DNA from: an uncultured Clostridia bacterium
GTDB lineage: Bacteria > Bacillota > Dehalobacteriia > UBA4068 > JAAVYR01
Length of the DNA: 7,817 bases
Direction: 5' to 3'
Assembly (NCBI GenBank): GCA_946562005.1
Contig: CAMNVD010000051.1
Coordinates: 1 to 7,817, forward strand
Numbering within the stretch: the stretch's first letter is position 1; each line of letters opens with the position of its first letter. A program made the position numbers and the translations under genes. The notes below the pieces were generated by a model. The model was not told the origin of the DNA and searched no databases. It worked only from the letters and a program-made list of their open reading frames with translations. Below are positions 1 to 5,856 of this stretch, piece after piece.

Positions 1-426
1 TGGAAGAAAAGGACCCTCCCTCCGTGGAGACCCAAGTGCGTGGGGAATACCTTTGGTCGGGTAGGAACTATGGCTTGGGGTGAACCTGCATTCGGGTAAC
101 ACTGGGTGTAGTGTAGCCTGCCTTGAGTGGCAATGGTGGACTGGTGAATTTTTGCAAATAGGTGCGTCCGTCGACCAAGGACACTATTTTGTATAATGAA
201 ACCATTGTTGCAAAAGAGGCTAAAAGCTTGTGTGCGATGTTGAGGAAAACTCCTAGACTGTTTCCATCTATTGGGGATTAAAGTATGGACTAAGTGGTAT
301 TCTGGCCTTGTGTTAGGTAACTGCACAAATCGACCCGTAAAAGGAAACTGCCGCTCTGGTAACGGAGTGGTGCGGTCGGTGGGAAAGCCTGCCAGACCTA
401 AGCTATAAAGTTTACTCAATAGGAGT
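1..426 (+). ncRNA. ole: OLE RNA (ornate, large, extremophilic RNA), 5' end outside the window
   Basis: This is a large structured noncoding RNA that forms a membrane-associated complex with the protein OapA. In Alkalihalobacillus halodurans the complex is linked to survival of cold, alcohol and magnesium stress. I recognise it from its position just before oapA and dxs, from the absence of a sizeable ORF, and from purine-rich blocks typical of the family, such as the GUGCGUGGGGAAUACC stretch at 36-51. Helices that can be read include CCCAAG 31-36 with CUUGGG 74-79, UUGGUCG 53-59 with CGACCAA 172-178 (extended past a bulged U by CC 50-51 with GG 179-180), hairpin 84-97, UGCC 119-122 with GGCA 129-132, and two hairpins at 351-370 and 374-398. 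Known OLE RNAs are about 600 nt, so roughly 150-200 nt are probably missing upstream. The 3' boundary is approximate; no terminator separates it from oapA, so the mature end may come from processing. The identity rests on recall of the family plus context, not on a covariance search. Confidence 0.92.
351..398 (+). other. Tandem 3'-terminal hairpins of OLE RNA
   Basis: Two adjacent hairpins can be folded by eye. The first pairs CCGCUCUG (351-358) with CGGAGUGG (363-370), using two G-U pairs, and closes with a GUAA tetraloop of the GNRA class. The second pairs GGUCGGUGGG (374-383) with CCUGCCAGACC (388-398) around an AAAG loop. It has one bulged A at 394 and tandem U-G/G-U wobbles. GNRA loops commonly dock into RNA receptors or bind protein. 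The 3' domain of OLE is reported to bind the KOW-type protein OapB in A. halodurans. Whether these two hairpins are that site is my inference. Confidence 0.75.
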
Positions 427-430
427 CCAT

Positions 431-481
431 ATGCCAGCTAATTTTTATATAAAGAGGTTTTTTTGTGGGACATTCCGGTAA
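431..481 (+). CDS. Possible 16-codon leader ORF overlapping the oapA start
   Basis: An ATG at 431 is preceded by AGGAG at 421-425 with a 5-nt spacer, a plausible ribosome binding site. It opens a reading frame of 16 codons ending in TAA at 479-481 (peptide MPANFYIKRFFCGTFR). The frame differs from oapA and spans the GTG start at 465. It stops 10 nt before the alternative oapA ATG at 492, so its translation could compete with the GTG or feed ribosomes to the ATG. The peptide resembles no known leader, and the AGGAG may simply belong to the OLE 3' end. No function is claimed. Confidence 0.2.
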   Translation: MPANFYIKRFFCGTFR

Positions 482-1040
482 AGGGAAAAAAATGAGCAAT
501 CTGCAGTTTGCATTGATTGTTTCTATTGGTACATTTTTTGCTGCGGCGTTTATTAACTTAACTTCGCAGTCTATTTTAAATAAAATCACCCAACTTTATA
601 TTGCTATTGGGCTTCTTCTTGCCGTTATCTTTTTAGGGATTATCTTTGACATTATTGGGGTAGCGGTAGCAGTAGCAGAAGAGGCTCCCTTCCATGCTCG
701 GGCTGCAAGGCGTATGCCAGGTGCTAAAGAAGCTTTAAAGTTGATCCGTAACGCAGATAGAGTGTCAAACTTCTGTAACGACGTGATTGGTGATATTTGC
801 GGTACATTGAGCGGGGGGATTGGTGCTGTTATTGTTTTTAACTTCTTCACGGCGGGGGCTGAGAGTCCTTCTCGTATGCCGGATGTAATCATCGCTGGTA
901 TTGTGGCAGCGCTTACTGTAGGCGGTAAGGCTTTTGGTAAAAGCTTTGCCAATCGTTGTTCTGACGGTATCATGTGGAAGGTGGGCAAAATCGTTGCCTT
1001 TCGTCAGAAGTTATCCCGGAAAAAAGCAAAGGTAAAATAG
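465..1040 (+). CDS. oapA: OLE-associated membrane protein OapA
   Basis: OapA is a small integral membrane protein that binds OLE RNA and anchors it to the cytoplasmic membrane. The 191-residue product has four hydrophobic segments at about residues 13-32, 42-70, 105-129 and 140-162, and a lysine/arginine-rich tail (179-191) suited to RNA or phospholipid contact. Between segments 2 and 3 lies the conserved block around RNADRVSNFCNDVIGDICG (95-113). D98 and N105 in this block have the 7-residue spacing of the D104/N111 pair that, as I recall, was mutated in the dominant-negative A. halodurans OapA. The block also resembles the DUF21/CNNM magnesium-transporter domain, in line with the reported magnesium link. 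The GTG at 465 has AGAGG at 453-457 with a 7-nt spacer. An ATG at 492 with AAGGG at 481-485 is a credible alternative start, giving 182 residues. Location directly 3' of OLE and 45 nt before dxs supports the call strongly. Confidence 0.93.
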   Translation: MGHSGKGKKMSNLQFALIVSIGTFFAAAFINLTSQSILNKITQLYIAIGLLLAVIFLGIIFDIIGVAVAVAEEAPFHARAARRMPGAKEALKLIRNADRVSNFCNDVIGDICGTLSGGIGAVIVFNFFTAGAESPSRMPDVIIAGIVAALTVGGKAFGKSFANRCSDGIMWKVGKIVAFRQKLSRKKAKVK

Positions 1041-1085
1041 CCAAAATCTGAATCGCCGGAAAAGAAGAAAAAAGGAGACCTGTGT

Positions 1086-2957
1086 ATGCTGGAACTCATT
1101 CATAGCCCAGAGGATATTCGTTCCTTGGATGAAAATGAATTGAACCAATTGGCAGCAGAAATACGCAAGTATTTGCTAGAAGTCGTCTCTGTAAACGGCG
1201 GACATTTGGCATCTAACTTGGGTGTAGTAGAGTTGACTTTAGCACTACACAGTGTTTTTGATTTTTCGAAAGATAAATTAGTCTTAGATGTAGGACATCA
1301 GTGTTATACCCATAAAATATTAACTGGCCGTAAGGAAGCGATGACGACTCTCCGCCAGCAAGATGGCCTCAGCGGGTTTCCCAAACGTTCGGAAAGTGAC
1401 TATGATCATTTCAATACAGGCCATAGCAGCACCTCTATTTCTGCTGCCATTGGCATGGCAAAAGCCCGAGATATCAAACAGGAAACGCATTCAGTCGTTG
1501 CTGTCATTGGTGATGGGGCCTTAACAGGCGGTATGGCTTTTGAGGCGTTAAACCACTCCGGTTACTTAAATACACCGCTGATTATCATCTTAAATGATAA
1601 TAAAATGTCCATTGCAAAAAATGTAGGGGCCATGTCTCGGCATTTGAATAAACTGCGGACCAGTCCTTATTATGGAAAAAGCAAAGCGACCATTAACTCT
1701 TGGCTGAGAAAAATCCCAAAAGTGGGCGGACATATTGCCAATGGGGTGGAGCGACTGAAAGATAGCGTCAAATATCTTTTGGTTCCAGGCATTTTATTTG
1801 AAGAGATGAATTTTACATATATCGGTCCTATTGATGGACATGATATCCACAGTATGCAGGAGATTTTCCGCAATGCGCGGAACCTAGACCATCCGGTAAT
1901 TATTCATGTCTTAACACAAAAGGGAAAGGGCTATCTGCCGGCAGAAAAGCAGCCGGATAAATTCCACGGAACACCTCCTTTTGATATTCTTACCGGGAAA
2001 ACGGTCAAAGAAGAAAATAAAGGGCTTACTTACACCCAGGCCTTTGGCCAGACTATGATAGATTTGGCGGCGCAATACGATGATATTGTAGCCATTACCG
2101 CTGCTATGCCTGATGGTACGGGGCTTACTAAGTTTGGTGAGGCGTATCCTGACCGTTTCTTTGATGTTGGTATAGCGGAACAGCACGCTGTTACCTTTGG
2201 GGCAGGGCTTGCTGCTAGTGGACTTAGACCTGTAGTGGCGATTTATTCTACCTTTTTACAGCGGGCCTATGATCAAGTGTGGCATGATGTGTGCCTTCAG
2301 GATTTACCGGTGATTTTTGCTTTAGACCGTGGCGGTTTGGTGCCTGGGGACGGGGAGACCCATCAGGGCATTTATGATTTATCTTATCTGAGAACTATGC
2401 CAAATCTAGTGGTTATGGCGCCAAAAGATGCAAATGAGCTCAGACAAATGCTTTATACTGCCTATCAGCAGAAACATCCTGTGGCTATTCGTTATGCAAA
2501 GGGCTATAGCATGGATGCAGCATTAGAACCATTTCAGTTGTTGCCCTGGGGAAAATGGGAGGTTCTTACCCATGGGGAGGATTTGGTTATCTATGCTGTG
2601 GGGCCGCTCTGTGAAGTAGCGATGGAAGTGCGACGTATTTTGTATTATCACGATATTTCAGTCTCTGTGGTCAATGCTCGTTTCTTAAAACCACTGGATG
2701 AAGAAATGCTCTCTGCTGTGGCAAAAGAAAAGGCGCCAGTGGTTATTTTAGAGGAAAACGTTTCTGCTGGTGGTTTTGCAGGAGCTTGTGCAGAATATTG
2801 GTCAGGACAAAATTTAGATGTTTCTGTTTTGAGCTTTGGTTTGCCAGATATCGTCCAGGGACAGGGTCCGGTGGAGGTTTTGCGGGAGGCGTATGGTCTC
2901 ACACCAGAAGTGATTGCTGGAAAGATTTTAGGGAAATGGTTCCCTGATAAGGAGTAA
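1086..2957 (+). CDS. dxs: 1-deoxy-D-xylulose-5-phosphate synthase
   Basis: This cytoplasmic, thiamine-diphosphate-dependent enzyme condenses pyruvate with glyceraldehyde 3-phosphate, releasing CO2, to give 1-deoxy-D-xylulose 5-phosphate. That is the entry step of the MEP pathway to isoprenoids and also supplies thiamine and pyridoxal synthesis. Its 623 residues match the family length. Visible marks in order are H40 in NGGHLASNLG, the metal/ThDP motif GDGALTGG (142-149) ending in N172, GPIDGHD (247-253), the AMPDGTGL segment (340-347), the catalytic glutamate E365 in GIAEQHAVTFGAG, the DRGGLVPGDGETHQG loop (414-428) with substrate-binding D422 and H426, and a C-terminal transketolase domain with EENVSAGGFA (556-565). 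The ATG has AAGGAG at 1072-1077, 8 nt upstream. It follows oapA by 45 nt with no visible terminator and precedes tlyA by 5 nt. OLE RNA is usually found beside this gene, but a functional link between DXS and the RNA is not shown by the sequence. Confidence 0.98.
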   Translation: MLELIHSPEDIRSLDENELNQLAAEIRKYLLEVVSVNGGHLASNLGVVELTLALHSVFDFSKDKLVLDVGHQCYTHKILTGRKEAMTTLRQQDGLSGFPKRSESDYDHFNTGHSSTSISAAIGMAKARDIKQETHSVVAVIGDGALTGGMAFEALNHSGYLNTPLIIILNDNKMSIAKNVGAMSRHLNKLRTSPYYGKSKATINSWLRKIPKVGGHIANGVERLKDSVKYLLVPGILFEEMNFTYIGPIDGHDIHSMQEIFRNARNLDHPVIIHVLTQKGKGYLPAEKQPDKFHGTPPFDILTGKTVKEENKGLTYTQAFGQTMIDLAAQYDDIVAITAAMPDGTGLTKFGEAYPDRFFDVGIAEQHAVTFGAGLAASGLRPVVAIYSTFLQRAYDQVWHDVCLQDLPVIFALDRGGLVPGDGETHQGIYDLSYLRTMPNLVVMAPKDANELRQMLYTAYQQKHPVAIRYAKGYSMDAALEPFQLLPWGKWEVLTHGEDLVIYAVGPLCEVAMEVRRILYYHDISVSVVNARFLKPLDEEMLSAVAKEKAPVVILEENVSAGGFAGACAEYWSGQNLDVSVLSFGLPDIVQGQGPVEVLREAYGLTPEVIAGKILGKWFPDKE

Positions 2958-2962
2958 AATTT

Positions 2963-3784
2963 GTGGCAAAAGTAAGATTAGATGTGTTCTTGAGTGAGGA
3001 GAATTATTTTCCTAGCCGGGAAAAGGCCCGGGCCGCTATCATGGCAGGGGAAGTCTTGGTCAATGGAGAAAAGATAGATAAAGCCGGCTTTCAGGTGAAG
3101 GAAGATGCGCAAATCACATTGCTGGGGGAAAAATTACCCTTTGTCAGCCGTGGGGGGTTAAAGCTAGATAAGGCGATGAAAACTTTTCCTATTGATTTGA
3201 CAGGTAAAATTATGGCGGATATTGGCGCTTCTACCGGTGGATTTACTGATTGTGCTTTGCAAAATGGTGCGGCCAAAGTCTATGCGGTGGATGTTGGTTA
3301 TGGGCAACTAGCCTGGGAATTGCGGCAGGACCCTAGAGTGGTGGTAAAGGAGAAAACGAATGCTCGTTATTTAAACGAAGAAATAATTCCGGATTTATTG
3401 GATATGGCAAGCATTGATGTTTCGTTTATCTCTTTGGCTAAAATATTGCCTGCTCTGAGTGGCCGCATGAAAGAATCAGGCGAGATTGTTGCGCTTATCA
3501 AGCCGCAGTTTGAGGCCGGAAAAGAGAAAATCGGCAAAAATGGCGTAGTGCGAGATTCTGAAACCCATCTGGAAGTGATTCGGCATATCTTAGACTTTTT
3601 GCCAGAAGCGGGACTTTATCCTTGGGGTTTGACTTATTCTCCTATAAAAGGGCCGAAAGGAAATATTGAATACCTGCTTTGGGTGAAAAAATATCCACCA
3701 GAGGCTGGTGAAGATGCCGTTTCAGCTGCTTTGGTTGAAAGCATCGTGGGACAAGCGTTTGGCTCTTTAAATCAAAAAGAATAG
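2963..3784 (+). CDS. tlyA: TlyA-family rRNA (cytidine-2'-O)-methyltransferase
   Basis: TlyA proteins transfer a methyl group from S-adenosylmethionine to the 2'-OH of rRNA cytidines; in mycobacteria this sets sensitivity to capreomycin. The product (273 residues) has an N-terminal S4 RNA-binding domain (about 4-55, RLDVFL..SREKARAAI..G.VLVNG) and an FtsJ/RrmJ-like Rossmann methyltransferase domain (about 60-240). Visible motifs are FVSRGGLKL (60-68), the SAM loop DIGASTGGFTD (86-96), DVSFISL (152-158) and ALIKPQFEAG (177-186). K67, D152, K180 and E236 fall at the spacing of the K-D-K-E tetrad known from the mycobacterial enzyme. The GTG start is chosen because AAGGAG at 2949-2954 lies 8 nt before it, inside the end of dxs, which suggests translational coupling. 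Older databases call this family haemolysin A, a label not supported by the domain content. Which rRNA position is modified cannot be read from the sequence. Confidence 0.95.
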   Translation: MAKVRLDVFLSEENYFPSREKARAAIMAGEVLVNGEKIDKAGFQVKEDAQITLLGEKLPFVSRGGLKLDKAMKTFPIDLTGKIMADIGASTGGFTDCALQNGAAKVYAVDVGYGQLAWELRQDPRVVVKEKTNARYLNEEIIPDLLDMASIDVSFISLAKILPALSGRMKESGEIVALIKPQFEAGKEKIGKNGVVRDSETHLEVIRHILDFLPEAGLYPWGLTYSPIKGPKGNIEYLLWVKKYPPEAGEDAVSAALVESIVGQAFGSLNQKE

Positions 3785-3795
3785 AGAAATATTTG

Positions 3796-3838
3796 CAGGA
3801 GTGTGAATAAAAGAGTTTCTTTTTTATTCACACTCCTG
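3796..3838. repeat. Near-perfect inverted repeat between tlyA and nadK
   Basis: Two 20-nt arms (3796-3815 and 3819-3838) are complementary at every position, with a single G-T wobble, around a 3-nt TTT centre. The outer part is CAGGAGTGTGAATAAAA and its complement. Unlike an intrinsic terminator, no T-run follows the stem on either strand; the T-rich tract lies inside the right arm near the loop. A TATAAT hexamer starts at the next base. It could be a stem that pauses or processes the polycistronic RNA (for example RNase III), a weak terminator, or an operator over the promoter of the nadK segment. The structure is certain; its role is not. Confidence 0.85.
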
Positions 3839-3844
3839 TATAAT
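3816..3844 (+). promoter_or_regulatory. Possible internal promoter for nadK-mnmM-argR-recN
   Basis: A consensus TATAAT lies at 3839-3844, preceded directly by TG. At the ideal 17-nt spacing the -35 position (3816-3821) reads TTTCTT, a poor match to TTGACA. The start of transcription would fall near 3851, giving a leader of about 50 nt before nadK. The -35 and spacer lie within the right arm of the inverted repeat, so a dimeric regulator bound there would block it. It is placed in the largest intergenic gap of the operon. Confidence 0.4.
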
Positions 3845-3901
3845 ATAAAGAAAGAGAATACCAGTGTCAGCAGTGAATGAAGAGAGGCAGAGAGTGCATT
3901 G

Positions 3902-4768
3902 ATGAATAAAATTGCTATATTTATGAATGACCAAAAATCTCATGTGTATGACTTAGCGGAGAGCATTACTGCTTTTTTTGAAGAACATGGGGTACAGGTG
4001 TATCATCCCAAGGAAAAGCCGGGGTTTTCTTGTGTAGGCGATATCGAACAAACATATTTAGATGGTTTCTCTTCTGTGGATATGATATTAGTGTTGGGTG
4101 GAGACGGTACCATTCTTGCAGTTACTCATTTGCTGACAGATTGGAATTTGCCTATTTTAGGCATTAACATGGGAAAGATGGGTTTTCTTGCCGAGGTCGA
4201 ACTGGAAAATTTATTTGCAGCCTTAGAGGATGTCATAGCTGGGAATTATTCTATTGACGAGAGGATGATGATAGGCGCTGACATTGTTCGCAGCGGGGAG
4301 ACGGTTGCTAAGCTTTATGGATTAAATGATATTATTGTCAATAAAGGGATTTTAGCTCGGACTGTGGTGATTGATATTTATGTGGACGGTGAATTTGTTA
4401 TCGAATACCCTTCTGATGGGGTGATTGTGGCGACGCCTACTGGTTCTACTGCCTATTCTTTATCTGCTGGTGGGCCTATTGTAGACCCAAATTTATCCCT
4501 GATGGTGATAAACGGTGTGTGCCCTCACTTGCTCCATGCCCGTCCTTTGGTGGTGAGTGGTCATGCGAAAGTGGATATTGTCTTCCATAGTAATACTGCC
4601 AAGGGCGTGGTAACCGCAGATGGACAGCATCCCTTTTTCTTAGAAGATTTAGACCATATCCAGATTTCTTCTTTTGATAAAAAGGCAAGACTTGTGCGTC
4701 TTGGGGAAAAGCATTTTTATGATACTTTAAATAATAAATTAAGGGAGCGATTTAGCCGTCGTGTATAG
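3902..4768 (+). CDS. nadK: NAD kinase
   Basis: NAD kinase phosphorylates NAD+ on the adenosine 2'-hydroxyl using ATP or polyphosphate, and is the only route to NADP+ in most bacteria. The 288-residue product has the family hallmarks: the LGGDGTIL loop (65-72) with the catalytic aspartate D68, INMGKMGFLAE (88-98), LNDIIVNK (141-148), and the glycine-rich VATPTGSTAYSLSAGGPIV segment (176-194) that binds the nicotinamide dinucleotide. VTADGQ (237-242) closes the C-terminal beta domain. I start at ATG 3902 rather than the adjoining TTG at 3899 because ATG is stronger and the protein begins MNKIAIF as relatives do. No clear Shine-Dalgarno is visible; the nearest purine runs are AGAGG at 3883-3887 and GAGAG at 3890-3894. 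It follows the inverted repeat and possible promoter and overlaps the next gene. Confidence 0.96.
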   Translation: MNKIAIFMNDQKSHVYDLAESITAFFEEHGVQVYHPKEKPGFSCVGDIEQTYLDGFSSVDMILVLGGDGTILAVTHLLTDWNLPILGINMGKMGFLAEVELENLFAALEDVIAGNYSIDERMMIGADIVRSGETVAKLYGLNDIIVNKGILARTVVIDIYVDGEFVIEYPSDGVIVATPTGSTAYSLSAGGPIVDPNLSLMVINGVCPHLLHARPLVVSGHAKVDIVFHSNTAKGVVTADGQHPFFLEDLDHIQISSFDKKARLVRLGEKHFYDTLNNKLRERFSRRV

Positions 4769-5327
4769 AGATGTATTTTCTATGGTAGACCGGGTGCATC
4801 ATATGTTGTCGAGGGTGGTATCTTCTGGTGATGTGGTGGTAGACGCTACAGCTGGACGGGGAAATGATACGTTATTTCTTGCACAATTGGTGGGAGAGCT
4901 GGGGAAGGTCTGGGCTTTTGATATTCAGGAAGAGGCCTGCGCTATTACAAGAGAGAAATTAGCTCAAGAACATATTACTTGGGCAAACGTGGTCTGCGCA
5001 AACCATGACAGGTTGGCTGCGTATGTGCAAACTCCAATCAAAGCAGGCATTTTTAATTTGGGGTATTTACCAGGGGCAAATCATCAAATGATTACCAAGG
5101 GGGAGACTACTCTTGCAGCTTTACAGGGAATGATGGAGCTGCTGTTGCCTGAAGGGATAATTATACTTGTATGTTATCTGGGCCATGATGGCGGTAGATG
5201 TGAATATGACATGATTTGTGAACTGTCTGAATCTTTGCCGGCTGCAAACTGGTGTGTGGAGGAGTGTCGTTTGCTTAATAAGAGACTGGCTCCTCGTATT
5301 ATCGTGATAAAAAAGCTAGATAACTAA
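4761..5327 (+). CDS. mnmM: MnmM/YtqB-type tRNA wobble-uridine methyltransferase
   Basis: MnmM (formerly YtqB) is an SAM-dependent methyltransferase that converts 5-aminomethyl-2-thiouridine at the tRNA wobble position to the methylaminomethyl form in Gram-positive bacteria lacking a MnmC methyltransferase domain. The 188-residue product shows a class I fold: SAM loop DATAGRGNDTLFLA (28-41), acidic end of strand 2 in AFDIQ (52-56), and the family-specific NLGYLPGANH (99-108) that substitutes for the usual catalytic motif. GTG at 4761 overlaps the end of nadK by 8 nt, typical of coupled translation, and gives an N-terminus close in length to Bacillus YtqB. ATG at 4782 is an alternative giving 181 residues. 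Neither start has an ideal ribosome binding site; AAGGGAG at 4741-4747 is 13 nt from the GTG. The function is transferred from the family. Confidence 0.88.
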   Translation: MYRDVFSMVDRVHHMLSRVVSSGDVVVDATAGRGNDTLFLAQLVGELGKVWAFDIQEEACAITREKLAQEHITWANVVCANHDRLAAYVQTPIKAGIFNLGYLPGANHQMITKGETTLAALQGMMELLLPEGIIILVCYLGHDGGRCEYDMICELSESLPAANWCVEECRLLNKRLAPRIIVIKKLDN

Positions 5328-5365
5328 AATATAAAATCTTATTTGGCTAGTGAGGGGGATGTTAA

Positions 5366-5818
5366 ATGAAAAGCCACAGACATAAAGTAATCCGAGAAAT
5401 TATAGAAAATAAAAATATTGAAACACAATTTCAGTTAACAGAAGAGTTAATAAAGCATGGCTTTCATGTGACACAAGCTACCATATCCCGGGATATTAAA
5501 GAATTAGGCTTGATTAAAGTTGCTGCTGGGGATAATGCTTTTAAGTATAGTTTCCCTGCTAATGTAATGGCTGGAAATGCTCATGACCGCGCTAAACGAA
5601 TGCTGAAGGAGAATGTACTTAAATACAACAGTAGCGGTAATATGGTGGTAATCCGTACTTTGCCTGGTATTGCGCAAGGGATGGCTTCTTGCATTGATAA
5701 TCTTGGTTGGCTGGAATTGGTAGGGTCTGTTGCCGGGGATGATACTATTTTCCTTTTGATAAAAGAGGGGGTTAGCTGTGGACAAGTAATCGAGCGGCTA
5801 CAGGCTTTGGGGCAATAA
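5366..5818 (+). CDS. argR: Arginine repressor ArgR/AhrC
   Basis: ArgR is a hexameric, arginine-sensing DNA-binding protein that represses arginine biosynthesis genes and, in Gram-positive bacteria, activates arginine catabolism. The product (150 residues, the usual length) has an N-terminal winged-helix domain (1-65) whose recognition helix is TQATISRDIKELGLIKV (36-52), and a C-terminal oligomerisation and arginine-binding domain (about 80-148). The latter includes RTLPGIAQGMASCIDNLGW (97-115) and the ligand loop GSVAGDDTIFLL (120-131) with the paired aspartates that hold arginine. ATG has AGGGGG at 5353-5358 with a 7-nt spacer. It sits 38 nt after mnmM and before recN, the classical argR-recN pairing of Bacillota. 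No convincing ARG box is visible just upstream, so self-regulation is not indicated here. Confidence 0.97.
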   Translation: MKSHRHKVIREIIENKNIETQFQLTEELIKHGFHVTQATISRDIKELGLIKVAAGDNAFKYSFPANVMAGNAHDRAKRMLKENVLKYNSSGNMVVIRTLPGIAQGMASCIDNLGWLELVGSVAGDDTIFLLIKEGVSCGQVIERLQALGQ

Positions 5819-5856
5819 GTTAAAAAAATCAGATCGTCTTGAGGGGTATTAGTATT

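Noticed and set aside
1..426. RNase P RNA, tmRNA or a riboswitch as the identity of the 5' noncoding region.
   Set aside because: The characteristic RNase P cores and the tRNA-like ends of tmRNA are not seen, the region is far longer than a riboswitch, and the downstream oapA-dxs context fits OLE RNA specifically.
596..988. Reverse-strand ORF opposite oapA, and other reverse-strand frames opposite dxs, argR and recN.
   Set aside because: They lie entirely opposite clearly conserved genes, lack ribosome binding sites and resemble no protein family.
3796..3838. ARG box for ArgR, because TGAAT and ATTCA half-sites occur in the inverted repeat.
   Set aside because: ARG boxes have these half-sites about 4 nt apart in an 18-bp palindrome; here they are 17 nt apart, and the conserved symmetry extends well beyond them.
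3899..3901. TTG as the nadK start.
   Set aside because: It only adds one residue before the ATG at 3902 and has no better ribosome binding site.
3877..3909. Ten-codon ORF overlapping the nadK start.
   Set aside because: It has no recognisable Shine-Dalgarno, is very short, and sits in purine-rich sequence where such frames arise by chance.
5839..5856. TTG start for recN adding six residues.
   Set aside because: The TTG lies on the GAGGGG ribosome binding site itself, and RecN homologues begin at the MLKELYVENFALIE position.
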